DNA from: a virus
Virus record (IMG/VR): IMGVR_UViG_3300017605_000348
Coordinates: 1 to 43,321 of that record
Direction: 5' to 3' (one strand)
DNA length: 43,321 nt
This document shows positions 29,868 through 37,469 of the stretch, piece by piece. The position numbers and the translations under genes were made by a program. Positions within the stretch are counted from its first letter, which is position 1, and the number at the start of each line of letters is the position of its first letter. Under the pieces are notes generated by a model. That model was not told the origin of the DNA. It searched no databases and saw nothing but the letters and a program-made list of their open reading frames with translations.

Positions 29868-30908
29868 TTGCTAATCGCGTTAGTACCTGCCCATAACGAA
29901 GCACGCAACATAACCAACGCGATTAGCGGACTGGCGGCACAGTCTGTTGTCCCGGACAAGGTCGTAGTCGTAGCGGACAACTGCACCGACGACACTGCCG
30001 ATATAGCACGAGCCAATGGCGCGCAAGTGTTCGCGACCGTTGACAACACGCACAAGAAAGCGGGGGCGCTTAACCAGGCTCTCGCTTGGCTGCTACCCCA
30101 ACTGGCACTCGACGACGTGGTCCTGGTGCAAGACGCGGACAGCGTCCTAGACGAGGGTTTCATCGCCACCGGGCAGTCCTACCTAGCCAAGGGCTTTGAC
30201 GCTGTCGGCGGGGTGTTCAGGGGCGAGGCGGGGCACGGTCTGCTGGGGATGCTCCAACGCAACGAGTACATGCGCTACGCCCGAGATCTGTCACGCAAGC
30301 CTCACGTGATGGTGCTATCCGGTACGGCCTCCATGTTCACCAGCGCCACACTCCAGGCGGTCAGTCAGGCGCGGCAGAGTGGCGCGTTGCCAACAGGTGA
30401 CGGCGTCTACGACACGTCCGCCTTGACCGAGGACAACGAGCTGACCTTGGCGCTGAAGACGCTGGGTCTCCGGCTCGCGAGTCCGGCCGAGTGTGGCGTG
30501 CGTACGGAACTCATGCCTACGTGGCGCGCGTTGTGGAAGCAAAGAATCCGCTGGCAACGGGGCGCGCTGGAGAACATCAGGCAGTATGGCTTCAACAAAG
30601 TCACCAGACCTTACTTCGCACAGCAACTGGGTATGGCTGTTGGTGTGACCGCGATGGTGCTCTACCTCGGTATGTCGCTGATTACCTTTGTTCTGCTTGA
30701 CCTGCCGCTCACGGCCAGTCCTTTTTGGTCGGTCGTCGGGCTGGTGTTCGTCGTGGAGAGAGTGAGCACGGTCAAAGGGTGGGGGCCTAAAGCTCTGGCC
30801 TTCTTGATGATTGTCGAAATGGTTTACGACCTGTTCCAGATGGGCGTGTTCGTGGCCAGCGTTACGCAGATCATATTCAAGCGTGAGGCTAAGTGGTCTC
30901 ATCTGTAA
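29868..30908 (+). CDS. membrane glycosyltransferase, family 2 (processive type)
   Basis: A 346-residue GT-A glycosyltransferase. D-N-C-T-D-D (37-42), D-A-D (89-91), T-E-D (187-189) and Q-R-I-R-W (225-229) are the motifs of processive GT2 enzymes such as cellulose or hyaluronan synthases. Three hydrophobic segments follow (about 252-280, 286-296, 306-334). It would use a nucleotide sugar at the inner membrane, building or exporting a glycan. TTG 29868 follows GTAGGAG. The codons are visibly less GC-rich than in neighbouring genes, suggesting transfer. It heads a three-gene group with two tiny membrane proteins. Confidence 0.88.
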   Translation: MLIALVPAHNEARNITNAISGLAAQSVVPDKVVVVADNCTDDTADIARANGAQVFATVDNTHKKAGALNQALAWLLPQLALDDVVLVQDADSVLDEGFIATGQSYLAKGFDAVGGVFRGEAGHGLLGMLQRNEYMRYARDLSRKPHVMVLSGTASMFTSATLQAVSQARQSGALPTGDGVYDTSALTEDNELTLALKTLGLRLASPAECGVRTELMPTWRALWKQRIRWQRGALENIRQYGFNKVTRPYFAQQLGMAVGVTAMVLYLGMSLITFVLLDLPLTASPFWSVVGLVFVVERVSTVKGWGPKALAFLMIVEMVYDLFQMGVFVASVTQIIFKREAKWSHL

Positions 30909-30927
30909 ACCAGAGCGGGGTTACGAC

Positions 30928-31077
30928 ATGTATGGAAAGCTCACCACGGGAACCGGCGCCGGCCTGGCATTTACAGGTTTCGAGTCCCTGTGGCTGATCG
31001 TCGCAGGCACGACCCTCGTGTTCGCGGGGTTAGCGGTCATGAAGCTGGTACCTAAGCGCAACAGGAGCAAACGATGA
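30928..31077 (+). CDS. 49-residue LAFTG sorting-signal-like membrane peptide
   Basis: A 49-residue protein made almost only of a sortase-type signal: L-A-F-T-G at 13-17, a hydrophobic stretch (18-39) and the basic tail K-R-N-R-S-K-R. LAXTG is the motif used by class E sortases of Streptomyces-like bacteria. There is no signal peptide or passenger domain before it. It could be a sortase substrate or just a tail-anchored membrane subunit. It sits 19 bases after the glycosyltransferase, so a partnership is likely. Its stop overlaps the next ATG. Confidence 0.7.
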   Translation: MYGKLTTGTGAGLAFTGFESLWLIVAGTTLVFAGLAVMKLVPKRNRSKR

Positions 31078-31187
31078 TAGGCGAGGTTGGCTCAATGCTG
31101 CTCGGAGCAGCCCTGGTCATGAGCGGGTCCTACGCCGGCTGGTACGTCACGCAGTGGGCCAAGGGCTGGCTGGGGAGACGCAAGTGA
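31074..31187 (+). CDS. 37-residue membrane microprotein
   Basis: A 37-residue protein starting in an ATGA overlap. It has one hydrophobic segment (about 6-24), then an aromatic and basic end (W-A-K-G-W-L-G-R-R-K). It completes the glycosyltransferase group and overlaps the RuvC-like gene by four bases. Its role, perhaps as a small subunit of the glycosyltransferase, is inferred only from position and size. Confidence 0.6.
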   Translation: MIGEVGSMLLGAALVMSGSYAGWYVTQWAKGWLGRRK

Positions 31188-31651
31188 TCCGCATACTCGG
31201 CATCGACCCAGGCGGGACTACAGGGGTGATTGTGCTGCACTTCACTTCGCGACGACCGTTCGTCACCGGGCCCTTCCAGTTTGCGCACGGAGCTGACGTG
31301 ATGGAGGTGTTGTCCTCAGAGTTGGTTGGTCCGAAGCTGACCCTCGTCGCCATGGAGCGCTTCGTGGTGTCCCGTCGGGCCGGTCGGTCCAAGACAGCCG
31401 GCGCGGGGGAGCAGGCCCGGAACATCATCGGCGCCGTCACCGCGCTCTGTCAGAAGGCGCGCGTAACCGTCGTGACGAGGTCGGCCAGTCAGGTCAAGCA
31501 CTGGGCCACCGACAAGCGGCTCGAAGCGGCCGGCCTGCTCGCACCTACCCGCGGCCTACCCCACGCCCGGGACGCCGCTCGCCACGCCCTCTACGCCGCC
31601 GTCTGGGATTGCGGGCTACCCGACCCACTGAGCACTAAGGACAGCGCATGA
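31184..31651 (+). CDS. RuvC-like Holliday junction resolvase
   Basis: A 155-residue RNase H-fold protein. Asp8 in G-I-D-P-G-G, Glu58 in M-E-R-F, and Asp130/His134 in H-A-R-D-A-A-R-H form the expected acidic site of RuvC-type resolvases. It would resolve four-way junctions made in replication or recombination, easing packaging. GTG 31184 is chosen since it begins a compact family start and overlaps the previous stop. Confidence 0.82.
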   Translation: MIRILGIDPGGTTGVIVLHFTSRRPFVTGPFQFAHGADVMEVLSSELVGPKLTLVAMERFVVSRRAGRSKTAGAGEQARNIIGAVTALCQKARVTVVTRSASQVKHWATDKRLEAAGLLAPTRGLPHARDAARHALYAAVWDCGLPDPLSTKDSA

Positions 31652-32100
31652 CCGACAACCCCGGGCACTACGCCTGGACGTCCTTGGACAGGGAGTTCGT
31701 CACCAAGGACTCAGGCCAGCGGGAGGAGTTCGACTCCGGCGCCAAGCGGGACACCCAGACGGGCAAGCCCCGCTACGACCTGATCCCGGCCGGACCGCTG
31801 AAGCGCCTCGCCGAGCTGATGGCCAGGGGTGCCGAGAAGTACGACGACAACAACTGGACCAAGGGGATGCCCGCGAGTCGCTTCCTGGCCTCGCTCATGC
31901 GCCACATCGAGGCCTACCGGCTCGGCGACCGAGAAGAGGACCACCTCGCCGGGGTCGTGTTCAACGCCTTCGCCCTCATGTACTTCGAGAGCACCGAGTG
32001 GGACGACATCAACGGCGCCGAGCCGAGCACCGCGGACTGGCCGAACGAGGAGCCCGAAAGCTCTCTAGACCAACTCCGTGGAAAACGAGGGCACTGGTGA
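31648..32100 (+). CDS. DUF5664 protein (dATP/dGTP diphosphohydrolase-like)
   Basis: A 150-residue protein with the DUF5664 core: G-K-P-R-Y-D-L-I-P (38-46), L-M-A-R-G-A-E-K-Y (57-65), N-W (69-70), R-H-I-E-A-Y (84-89) and E-D-H-L-A-G-V-V-F-N-A (95-105). HD-like acidic and His residues suggest a metal-dependent phosphohydrolase acting on purine dNTPs. It may adjust the dNTP pool with the MazG-like and DUF4406 proteins. No PurZ gene is seen, so I do not infer 2-aminoadenine DNA. Confidence 0.8.
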   Translation: MTDNPGHYAWTSLDREFVTKDSGQREEFDSGAKRDTQTGKPRYDLIPAGPLKRLAELMARGAEKYDDNNWTKGMPASRFLASLMRHIEAYRLGDREEDHLAGVVFNAFALMYFESTEWDDINGAEPSTADWPNEEPESSLDQLRGKRGHW

Positions 32101-32423
32101 CCCGCATCTACATCGCCGGCCCGATGACCGGCCTGCCCGAGCACAACTTCCCGGCCTTCCGCGCGGCAGCGGCCCGGCTCGTCGAGTCCGGCTACGAGGT
32201 GACCGACCCGTCCACTCTCGGCGAGCACGACGACTGGTCCTGGGCCGACTACCTCCGCCGCGACCTACCCGAGCTGCTGAAGTGTGACGGCGTGGCGCTG
32301 CTGCCTGGTTGGTTATTCAGCCGGGGAGCTCGCCTCGAGTGGCGAACAGCTCGCCGGGTAGGCATTGCTCGTCATCGCGTACACAGGTGGGTCAGCAACG
32401 CCGCCCGGCAGCTCGCGGCCTAG
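32097..32423 (+). CDS. DUF4406 nucleoside deoxyribosyltransferase-like protein
   Basis: A 108-residue protein starting at GTG in a GTGA overlap. It has the family start I-Y-I-A-G-P-M-T-G-L-P and later D-L-P-E-L-L-K-C-D-G-V-A-L-L-P-G-W. This Rossmann-like fold resembles nucleoside 2-deoxyribosyltransferases; DUF4406 is common in phages. It ends convergently against the minus-strand regulator gene with a few bases of overlap. Confidence 0.82.
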   Translation: MTRIYIAGPMTGLPEHNFPAFRAAAARLVESGYEVTDPSTLGEHDDWSWADYLRRDLPELLKCDGVALLPGWLFSRGARLEWRTARRVGIARHRVHRWVSNAARQLAA

Positions 32424-32773
32424 TCCGTGTTGTGGGCCATGACCAGCGTCCAGAACTCGTAGGTGTCGATGCCCTCGATGGACACCCGACCGTAGGTGCT
32501 GACGATCCGGCGCACGATGGCGTCCACGTCGTAGATGCCCTCACTGGCGTCGGTTGCCTGCCTGACCTGGTCGCGGATGTCGCGGTCGGTGATCACGTCT
32601 GAGCCCTTCAGGTCGGTACGGGCGCCCTTTCCCGGGCGGGTAATCGCCAGCACCTGGTGGGTCGGGTAGCCCCGCACCTGCCGGATGCCGTGGTCGGAGA
32701 GCAGGCGGCGGGCGCTGGCGGGTGTGATCCCGAAGTGCTCGGTGATCTCGTCGATGGTCATCAGTTCGTTCAT
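32420..32773 (-). CDS. HTH DNA-binding protein of the leftward operon
   Basis: A 117-residue protein. Residues 5-50 form a winged-HTH-like region (M-T-I-D-E-I-T-E-H-F-G-I-T-P-A-S-A-R-R-L-L), then a hinge and a charged helical region. It resembles MerR/Xis-type small DNA-binding proteins. ATG 32773 follows GGAGCAGGGACA. It is the third gene in a three-gene leftward unit whose promoter holds a palindrome in its spacer, so it may regulate itself. It could also be a recombination directionality factor, but the integrase type gives no sequence rule to test that. Confidence 0.65.
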   Translation of the reverse strand: MNELMTIDEITEHFGITPASARRLLSDHGIRQVRGYPTHQVLAITRPGKGARTDLKGSDVITDRDIRDQVRQATDASEGIYDVDAIVRRIVSTYGRVSIEGIDTYEFWTLVMAHNTD

Positions 32774-32967
32774 TGTCCCTGCTCCCCGTGGGGTTGCCAC
32801 AGTTCGGGCTGTTCCAGGATCCAGGTAAGCCGGTCACGAAGAAACTCTGTCTTCTCCCGGCCACACCGGAACGACAGCGAGCCCGGCGCCCCGGTGATGC
32901 AGATCTCGACGTCCCCGCCGCCGGGGTAGAGGTCAAGCCTGCTACCCCGGACTATCGGCCCACTCAT
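32770..32967 (-). CDS. small hypothetical protein
   Basis: A 65-residue protein starting at ATG 32967, with its stop overlapping the next gene's start by four bases (ATGA). It has a strand-rich start (R-L-D-L-Y-P-G-G-G-D-V-E-I-C-I) and a helix (T-E-F-L-R-D-R-L-T-W-I-L-E). No recognised family. Coupled to both neighbours. Confidence 0.6.
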   Translation of the reverse strand: MSGPIVRGSRLDLYPGGGDVEICITGAPGSLSFRCGREKTEFLRDRLTWILEQPELWQPHGEQGQ

Positions 32968-33119
32968 TCCGGCAGCACGCCCCACTCGTTGTACCGGCCC
33001 AGCATCTTTACCTGCTCCGGAGTGAACTCGAAGGGCCTCTTCCAGTCGGTTGCGTAGTAAACGTGCCGGGTGTCATAGTCGGTGGTCTTGAGCATCTGGG
33101 CGAACTCGGTGTTTGTCAT
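32964..33119 (-). CDS. small hypothetical protein, first gene of leftward operon
   Basis: A 51-residue protein from ATG 33119, seven bases after a TAGGTT -10 box, so probably read from a leaderless mRNA. Aromatic-rich middle (Y-D-T-R-H-V-Y-Y-A-T-D-W) and a C-terminal helix (T-P-E-Q-V-K-M-L-G). No recognised family. It overlaps the next gene by four bases. Confidence 0.65.
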   Translation of the reverse strand: MTNTEFAQMLKTTDYDTRHVYYATDWKRPFEFTPEQVKMLGRYNEWGVLPE

Positions 33120-33126
33120 AACCCAT

Positions 33127-33155
33127 AACCTACACGCAGTCTGCGTGCAAGTCAA
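33127..33155 (-). promoter_or_regulatory. leftward promoter with a spacer palindrome operator
   Basis: On the minus strand TTGACT (33150-33155) and TAGGTT (33127-33132) are exactly 17 bp apart. The whole spacer holds the perfect palindrome CACGCAG-T-CTGCGTG (33133-33147). A dimeric regulator bound there would block polymerase. The HTH protein two genes downstream is an obvious candidate. The start codon is seven bases from the -10. Confidence 0.8.
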
Positions 33156-33194
33156 CCCCCTCACTTACCAACCCTTCTAGGAGGGGACTTCTGC

Positions 33195-35993
33195 ATGCCT
33201 GAGGCCAGCCCGTCACCCGTCGACCACGCCATCCGCCTCGTCGTGGCCGGGGCCATCGTGTTCCCCGTCCGCATCGATCTCGACGAGAAGGGCAAGAAGA
33301 GGCCCAGCTACCCCGGATCCTGGGACCAATACCAGATGACCGCGGCCACCGCCGGAGAGATAGCTGCAGCCGGGGCCTATGGGGTTGACTGTGGACGGTC
33401 CGGTGTGGTCGTCGTCGACCTGGACCGCAAGGACAACATCGACGGCGTCAAGCTCTGGCACGGCCGCGGGCTGCCCACGAGCCCGTTCGGTGTTCGGTCG
33501 CGATCGAACGGCGAACACCACTACTTCCGTGCGCCGACCGGCGAGCCTGTGGGCAACGCCTGCTTCAAGACCTTGGGCGTTGACGTGCGGGGGCTGGGCG
33601 GTCATGTCTTCGGTCCGGGGTCGACGGTCGTCGGGGGCGGCGCCTACGCCCTGGAGGGCTCTCTGCCGGCCTCGCTCGCTGACCTACCCGAGTACCCGGC
33701 CGACGTCGTAGAGGCGCTCAGGGCCGAGGACAAGGCCAACAAGAGGGCCAAGGCAGCCGAGCGCCGGCCAGAGGCGTTCTCCCCGGCCCCTGCCGGCTCG
33801 GGCACCGTCGAGCAGTGCGAGCACCGCGTTCGCGAACAACTGGCCATCCTCGAAGAGTCGGTCAACGGAGGCTTCAACGACGAGCTGAACAGGCTGTGCT
33901 TCCTCGTCGGGCAGTACTGCCGGGCCATGAACGACTACGACGGCACCACCTGGGATTACGACGAGGTCCGCAACTACGTAGCCCAGCTCTGTCAGGATTC
34001 CGACGTCATCGGGCCGCTCGACGACACCGACTGGGGAACGATCAACTCCAGCGGGGCTCAGTCCGGACTCGACTCCCCCTACAACCCCGGAGGGCCGACT
34101 GAGGCCGAGCTGTCCTGGTCGGACATGATCCAGGTCGAGGCGCCCGCCCCGGCTCCGACAGCTGACCCTCTGCTAGGTATGCCCACGTTCTCCGATGACC
34201 TGGTCCACACGGCGATGGACGACCTACACGCCGCACGTGTGGCGCGCAACCCGCTGTGGGGGGCGCTGCTGCCCAAGGGGTCCCTGCGTGGCGAGCTACC
34301 CCCCGTCCCCGAGTACGTCCTAGATGGACTACTGCGGCGGGGTGAACTCGCGGCCCTGGTCTCCGAGGCCAAGGCGGGGAAGTCCCTGCTCGCGCTGGAC
34401 CTCGTCGTGAGGGCCACCCGGGCGGGTCTCCGCATCCTGTACGCCGACGCGGAGAACGGCTACTACGACATCCGGACTCGGATCGACCAGCTCGGATGTG
34501 ACGACGAGACCGCGGCCAAGATCGAGGAGTCGTACCTGAGCTTCCCCAGCGTCGTCCTGGACACCCCGGAGGGTACACACCAGTTCCTGACCTTCGTAGC
34601 GGACTACGCCCAGGAGATAGGCATGGTGGACGCGGTCGTACTCGACACGGCCAGTCGGTACATATCAGGAATCGAGAACGACTCCAGCCCCTGGCTGGCC
34701 ATGTATCGACTCACCCTCCAGCCGCTCAAGCGCAAGGGTATAGCGGTGCTCCGGCTGGACCACATGGGCAAGGACGTGACGAAGGGTGCCCGGGGTAACA
34801 GTGCCAAGTCGGGAGACGTCGACACGATCTGGGAGCTCAAGGCGGGCGACCCGCCCCCAGGCAGGCTCACTCCCGTCCGGGTCGAACTGACTTGTGCCAT
34901 GCAGCGCTCAGGCAGTCACGCTCGGTACACGGTGCTATCCCGGACCACAGAGGACGGGGTGCTGGTTCACCGTGCTGAGGGGTCACTGGGCGATGGGGTC
35001 ATGCCGACGATGGCCCCGCCCCGGGTGTCCCCGGTAGACGATGTGGTGGCCGTGCTGGACCGCTCGGGGTGCCCTAACCACACCGGCCGACCAGCCGCCC
35101 AGGACTGGCTCCGGGACCGCGGGGTGCCCCTCCCGAAGGCGGGCACGACCGAGTGGGCCGCCGCCATCCGGGAGCGCAAATCGAGGCCCGAACAAGATCC
35201 AGTAGTGGCCCTCGAACAAGATCCAGATGGTGCCGTTTCGGGCACTGACGAGCTGTCCTGGGAGCTGTCCCAGAGATCAACAAAAACCAAGATCAGGACA
35301 GCTGTTCCGGACAGCTCAGGACAGCTCCAGGACAGCCAGGACAGTTTGCCTGTTTGTGCTGGTCAGGCTGTCCCGGGCGCTGTTCCCATGATCGACTGTC
35401 CTGAGGCCACAGGCGCCGTTGTCCCCGCCCTGGGGCTGTCTATAGGACAGCCCAGGCGGGACAGCCTCGAAGATGATCAAGGAAACAGTGCCCCTGCTGG
35501 AAACGAAACCGAGGGGGGTTCGGCGCCTCCCACCAAGATCAAGAAGAGGAGGCTCACAGACGAGGAGAAGGCCGAGCGGAAGCTGGCTCAGACCGAGGCC
35601 CGCCGAGTGGCGTCCGAGGAGAAGCGTCTCGCCGCGGTGGAGGAGGCCAACGGTCCGGCCATCCAGCTACCCGCTCTGGTCGACCGACCCTCCGGCAACG
35701 TGCGGGCGGTGACCCTGGCTGAGGCGGCCTCCCTCATCACTCACGCGGTCACGCGGTCCGGCGCCATGACGGTCGACGTCGAGCACAACGGGTGGCCAGT
35801 CGGTCACCGTGCCCACGTGCTGCGGACCATCCAGCTCGGCGACGCCATTCAGGCGGTCGTGCTCGATGGCACTAACCCGGAGCACCGCGCGGTCGCCCGG
35901 GACGCGTTCGACGCAGCACCCAAGCTGCATGCCCACTCGGCGACAGCCGACCTCGTCCCACTGGCACACGCTGGAGTACTCGATGCGTCTTGA
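33195..35993 (+). CDS. prim-pol primase / RecA-like helicase with split exonuclease tail
   Basis: A 932-residue replication protein. Residues 1-185 form a bifunctional primase-polymerase domain: D-L-D at 75-77, H-H at 108-109 and Asp130 in D-V-R-G are the metal and nucleotide sites. Residues 365-590 are a RecA-like ATPase with A-K-A-G-K-S-L (Lys396) and V-D-A-V-V-L-D. A disordered Gln/Ser-rich linker follows (about 660-770), and then a basic helix. The last ~90 residues hold exonuclease motif I (D-V-E) and a motif-II-like H-S-A-T-A-D-L-V-P-L, but stop before motif III, which opens the next gene. AGGAGG precedes ATG by about ten bases. Confidence 0.88.
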   Translation: MPEASPSPVDHAIRLVVAGAIVFPVRIDLDEKGKKRPSYPGSWDQYQMTAATAGEIAAAGAYGVDCGRSGVVVVDLDRKDNIDGVKLWHGRGLPTSPFGVRSRSNGEHHYFRAPTGEPVGNACFKTLGVDVRGLGGHVFGPGSTVVGGGAYALEGSLPASLADLPEYPADVVEALRAEDKANKRAKAAERRPEAFSPAPAGSGTVEQCEHRVREQLAILEESVNGGFNDELNRLCFLVGQYCRAMNDYDGTTWDYDEVRNYVAQLCQDSDVIGPLDDTDWGTINSSGAQSGLDSPYNPGGPTEAELSWSDMIQVEAPAPAPTADPLLGMPTFSDDLVHTAMDDLHAARVARNPLWGALLPKGSLRGELPPVPEYVLDGLLRRGELAALVSEAKAGKSLLALDLVVRATRAGLRILYADAENGYYDIRTRIDQLGCDDETAAKIEESYLSFPSVVLDTPEGTHQFLTFVADYAQEIGMVDAVVLDTASRYISGIENDSSPWLAMYRLTLQPLKRKGIAVLRLDHMGKDVTKGARGNSAKSGDVDTIWELKAGDPPPGRLTPVRVELTCAMQRSGSHARYTVLSRTTEDGVLVHRAEGSLGDGVMPTMAPPRVSPVDDVVAVLDRSGCPNHTGRPAAQDWLRDRGVPLPKAGTTEWAAAIRERKSRPEQDPVVALEQDPDGAVSGTDELSWELSQRSTKTKIRTAVPDSSGQLQDSQDSLPVCAGQAVPGAVPMIDCPEATGAVVPALGLSIGQPRRDSLEDDQGNSAPAGNETEGGSAPPTKIKKRRLTDEEKAERKLAQTEARRVASEEKRLAAVEEANGPAIQLPALVDRPSGNVRAVTLAEAASLITHAVTRSGAMTVDVEHNGWPVGHRAHVLRTIQLGDAIQAVVLDGTNPEHRAVARDAFDAAPKLHAHSATADLVPLAHAGVLDAS
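35189..35464. repeat. iteron-like repeats in the linker of the primase gene
   Basis: GGACAG or its complement CTGTCC occurs eleven times: GGACAG at 35296, 35309, 35319, 35330, 35339, 35445 and 35459; CTGTCC at 35253, 35265, 35368 and 35396. Five lie 9-13 bp apart, near one helical turn. Just before them the 14-mer CGAACAAGATCCAG is repeated at 35189 and 35213. The stretch is also less GC-rich. It codes only the flexible linker, so the DNA itself may be selected, for example as origin iterons. Confidence 0.6.
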
Positions 35994-37458
35994 CGAAGCC
36001 TGGGAGCGGATGTACGACACCGTGATCCCATCCAAGTTGGCTGACCCGCAGTCAACGGGTAGTGACCCCGGTCTCAAGGCCCTGTCTGGCACGTTGCTCG
36101 GTGAGCTGTCCGTGGCGCCGGCAGCCGACGCGGCCCGCAAGACCCTGTTCCGGGCGGGCCGCTGGAACGAGGACAACGGCTGGGGCCACGTGAGCTACGG
36201 CCACGAGACGATGGTCCGCTACGCCGCGAGCGATGTCCTGGACACCGCGGCACTAGCCCTGGCCCTCCCCTGGCCGGAGCCGGCGCTGCTCGAACGGGAG
36301 CGGCTGGCCCAGCGGATGACCGCCCGGGTGACCAGCCGGGGACTGCTGCTCGACGGACCACACATCGAGGAGTTGCTCGCCAAGCACACCGCGGCCCAGC
36401 GTGAGGCACACACCCGGGTCTGCGCGTTCGGCATCGAGAACCCCGGCTCGGCCCAGCAGGTAGGCAACCGGCTCCGTGAGCTAGGGGCCGCCCTACCGGA
36501 GACCGCGACTGGCAAGCCCTCGGTGGCCTCGGACGTCCTCAAGGAGCTCCGGGCCACCGGGGACGCAGGTGTGCTCTCCGCCGCGGTGCTCGACTATCGC
36601 CACCACGCCAAGGCGGTGAGCGCGTTCCTAGAGCCCTACCTGGAGCTGGTGCGGGAGGGCGACGGGCGGGTCCGGCCCACGGTCTACACGCTGGCCGCCG
36701 ACACCGGGCGGATGTCCTCGGTGCGACCCAACCTGCAACAGGTACCCAAGGTGGGAGGCTTTCGAGCCTGCATCCGGGCCGACCAGGGCTACCGCGGAGT
36801 GGCGGCTGACTTCTCCGGCGTCGAGCTGCGGGTGTTCGCCGCGGTCTCGGGCTGCACCGAGATGGCCCGATACCTCGCTGAGGAGGACGCAGCACCACCC
36901 GGGACCAAGGCCGGACTGCACTGGGCCATCGCCCACGAGGTGTGGGGTCCTGAGGCCACCTACGCCGACCGGGGCAAGGCCAAGAACGGGGTGTTCGCCA
37001 CCTTCTACGGCGCGGCCCCACCGAAGATCGCCAAGACCCTCGGCATCCCCGAGGCCCAGGCCGCCGCCATCCAGGAGATGCTCCGGGCATTGGCTCCGGG
37101 CGCTGCCCAGTGGGCCGAGGGCATCAAGCAGCAGGTCAGGCGCGGAATGAAGCAGTACCGCAGCTACGCGGGCCGGATCATCCACCTGGACGACAGGGAG
37201 CCCCACAAGGCACCGAACTACATCATCCAGGGCTCCGCTCGCGAGTTGCTCGTGGACGCCCTGGTGGCGCTCGCGGACACCCGCTGGGGCACCTGCACCC
37301 TCCTGCCCATCCACGACGAGCTGATCCTCTTTGTCCCCGAGGACGAGGCCGACGAGGCATCCGCCGAGCTGGTTCGGTGCATGGAGACCGAAATGAACGG
37401 CATACCGATCAAGGTCGAGGCGGACCCGCCTTGGATCTCCTGGCCGGACCCGGACTGA
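35983..37458 (+). CDS. polA: DNA polymerase I-like family A polymerase
   Basis: A 491-residue polymerase starting at ATG 35983, overlapping the primase gene by 11 bp in the +1 frame. Residues 1-90 finish an exonuclease domain with motif III Y-A-A-S-D-V-L-D. The polymerase has motif A D-F-S-G-V-E-L-R (Asp276; G replaces the usual Q), motif B R-G-K-A-K-N-G-V-F-A-T-F-Y-G, and motif C I-H-D-E-L (His444, Asp445, Glu446). It copies the phage genome. The exonuclease is complete only if both gene products join, either as partners or by a frameshift. Confidence 0.9.
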   Translation: MRLDEAWERMYDTVIPSKLADPQSTGSDPGLKALSGTLLGELSVAPAADAARKTLFRAGRWNEDNGWGHVSYGHETMVRYAASDVLDTAALALALPWPEPALLERERLAQRMTARVTSRGLLLDGPHIEELLAKHTAAQREAHTRVCAFGIENPGSAQQVGNRLRELGAALPETATGKPSVASDVLKELRATGDAGVLSAAVLDYRHHAKAVSAFLEPYLELVREGDGRVRPTVYTLAADTGRMSSVRPNLQQVPKVGGFRACIRADQGYRGVAADFSGVELRVFAAVSGCTEMARYLAEEDAAPPGTKAGLHWAIAHEVWGPEATYADRGKAKNGVFATFYGAAPPKIAKTLGIPEAQAAAIQEMLRALAPGAAQWAEGIKQQVRRGMKQYRSYAGRIIHLDDREPHKAPNYIIQGSARELLVDALVALADTRWGTCTLLPIHDELILFVPEDEADEASAELVRCMETEMNGIPIKVEADPPWISWPDPD

Positions 37459-37469
37459 TGGGAGGCGAG

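Noticed and set aside
31648-32100. Idea that the phage makes 2-aminoadenine (Z) DNA
   Set aside because: A dNTP phosphohydrolase-like protein and a family A polymerase are present, but no PurZ-like synthetase is visible.
35189-35464. CRISPR array
   Set aside because: The repeats are only 6-14 bp with irregular or no spacers and lie in coding DNA.
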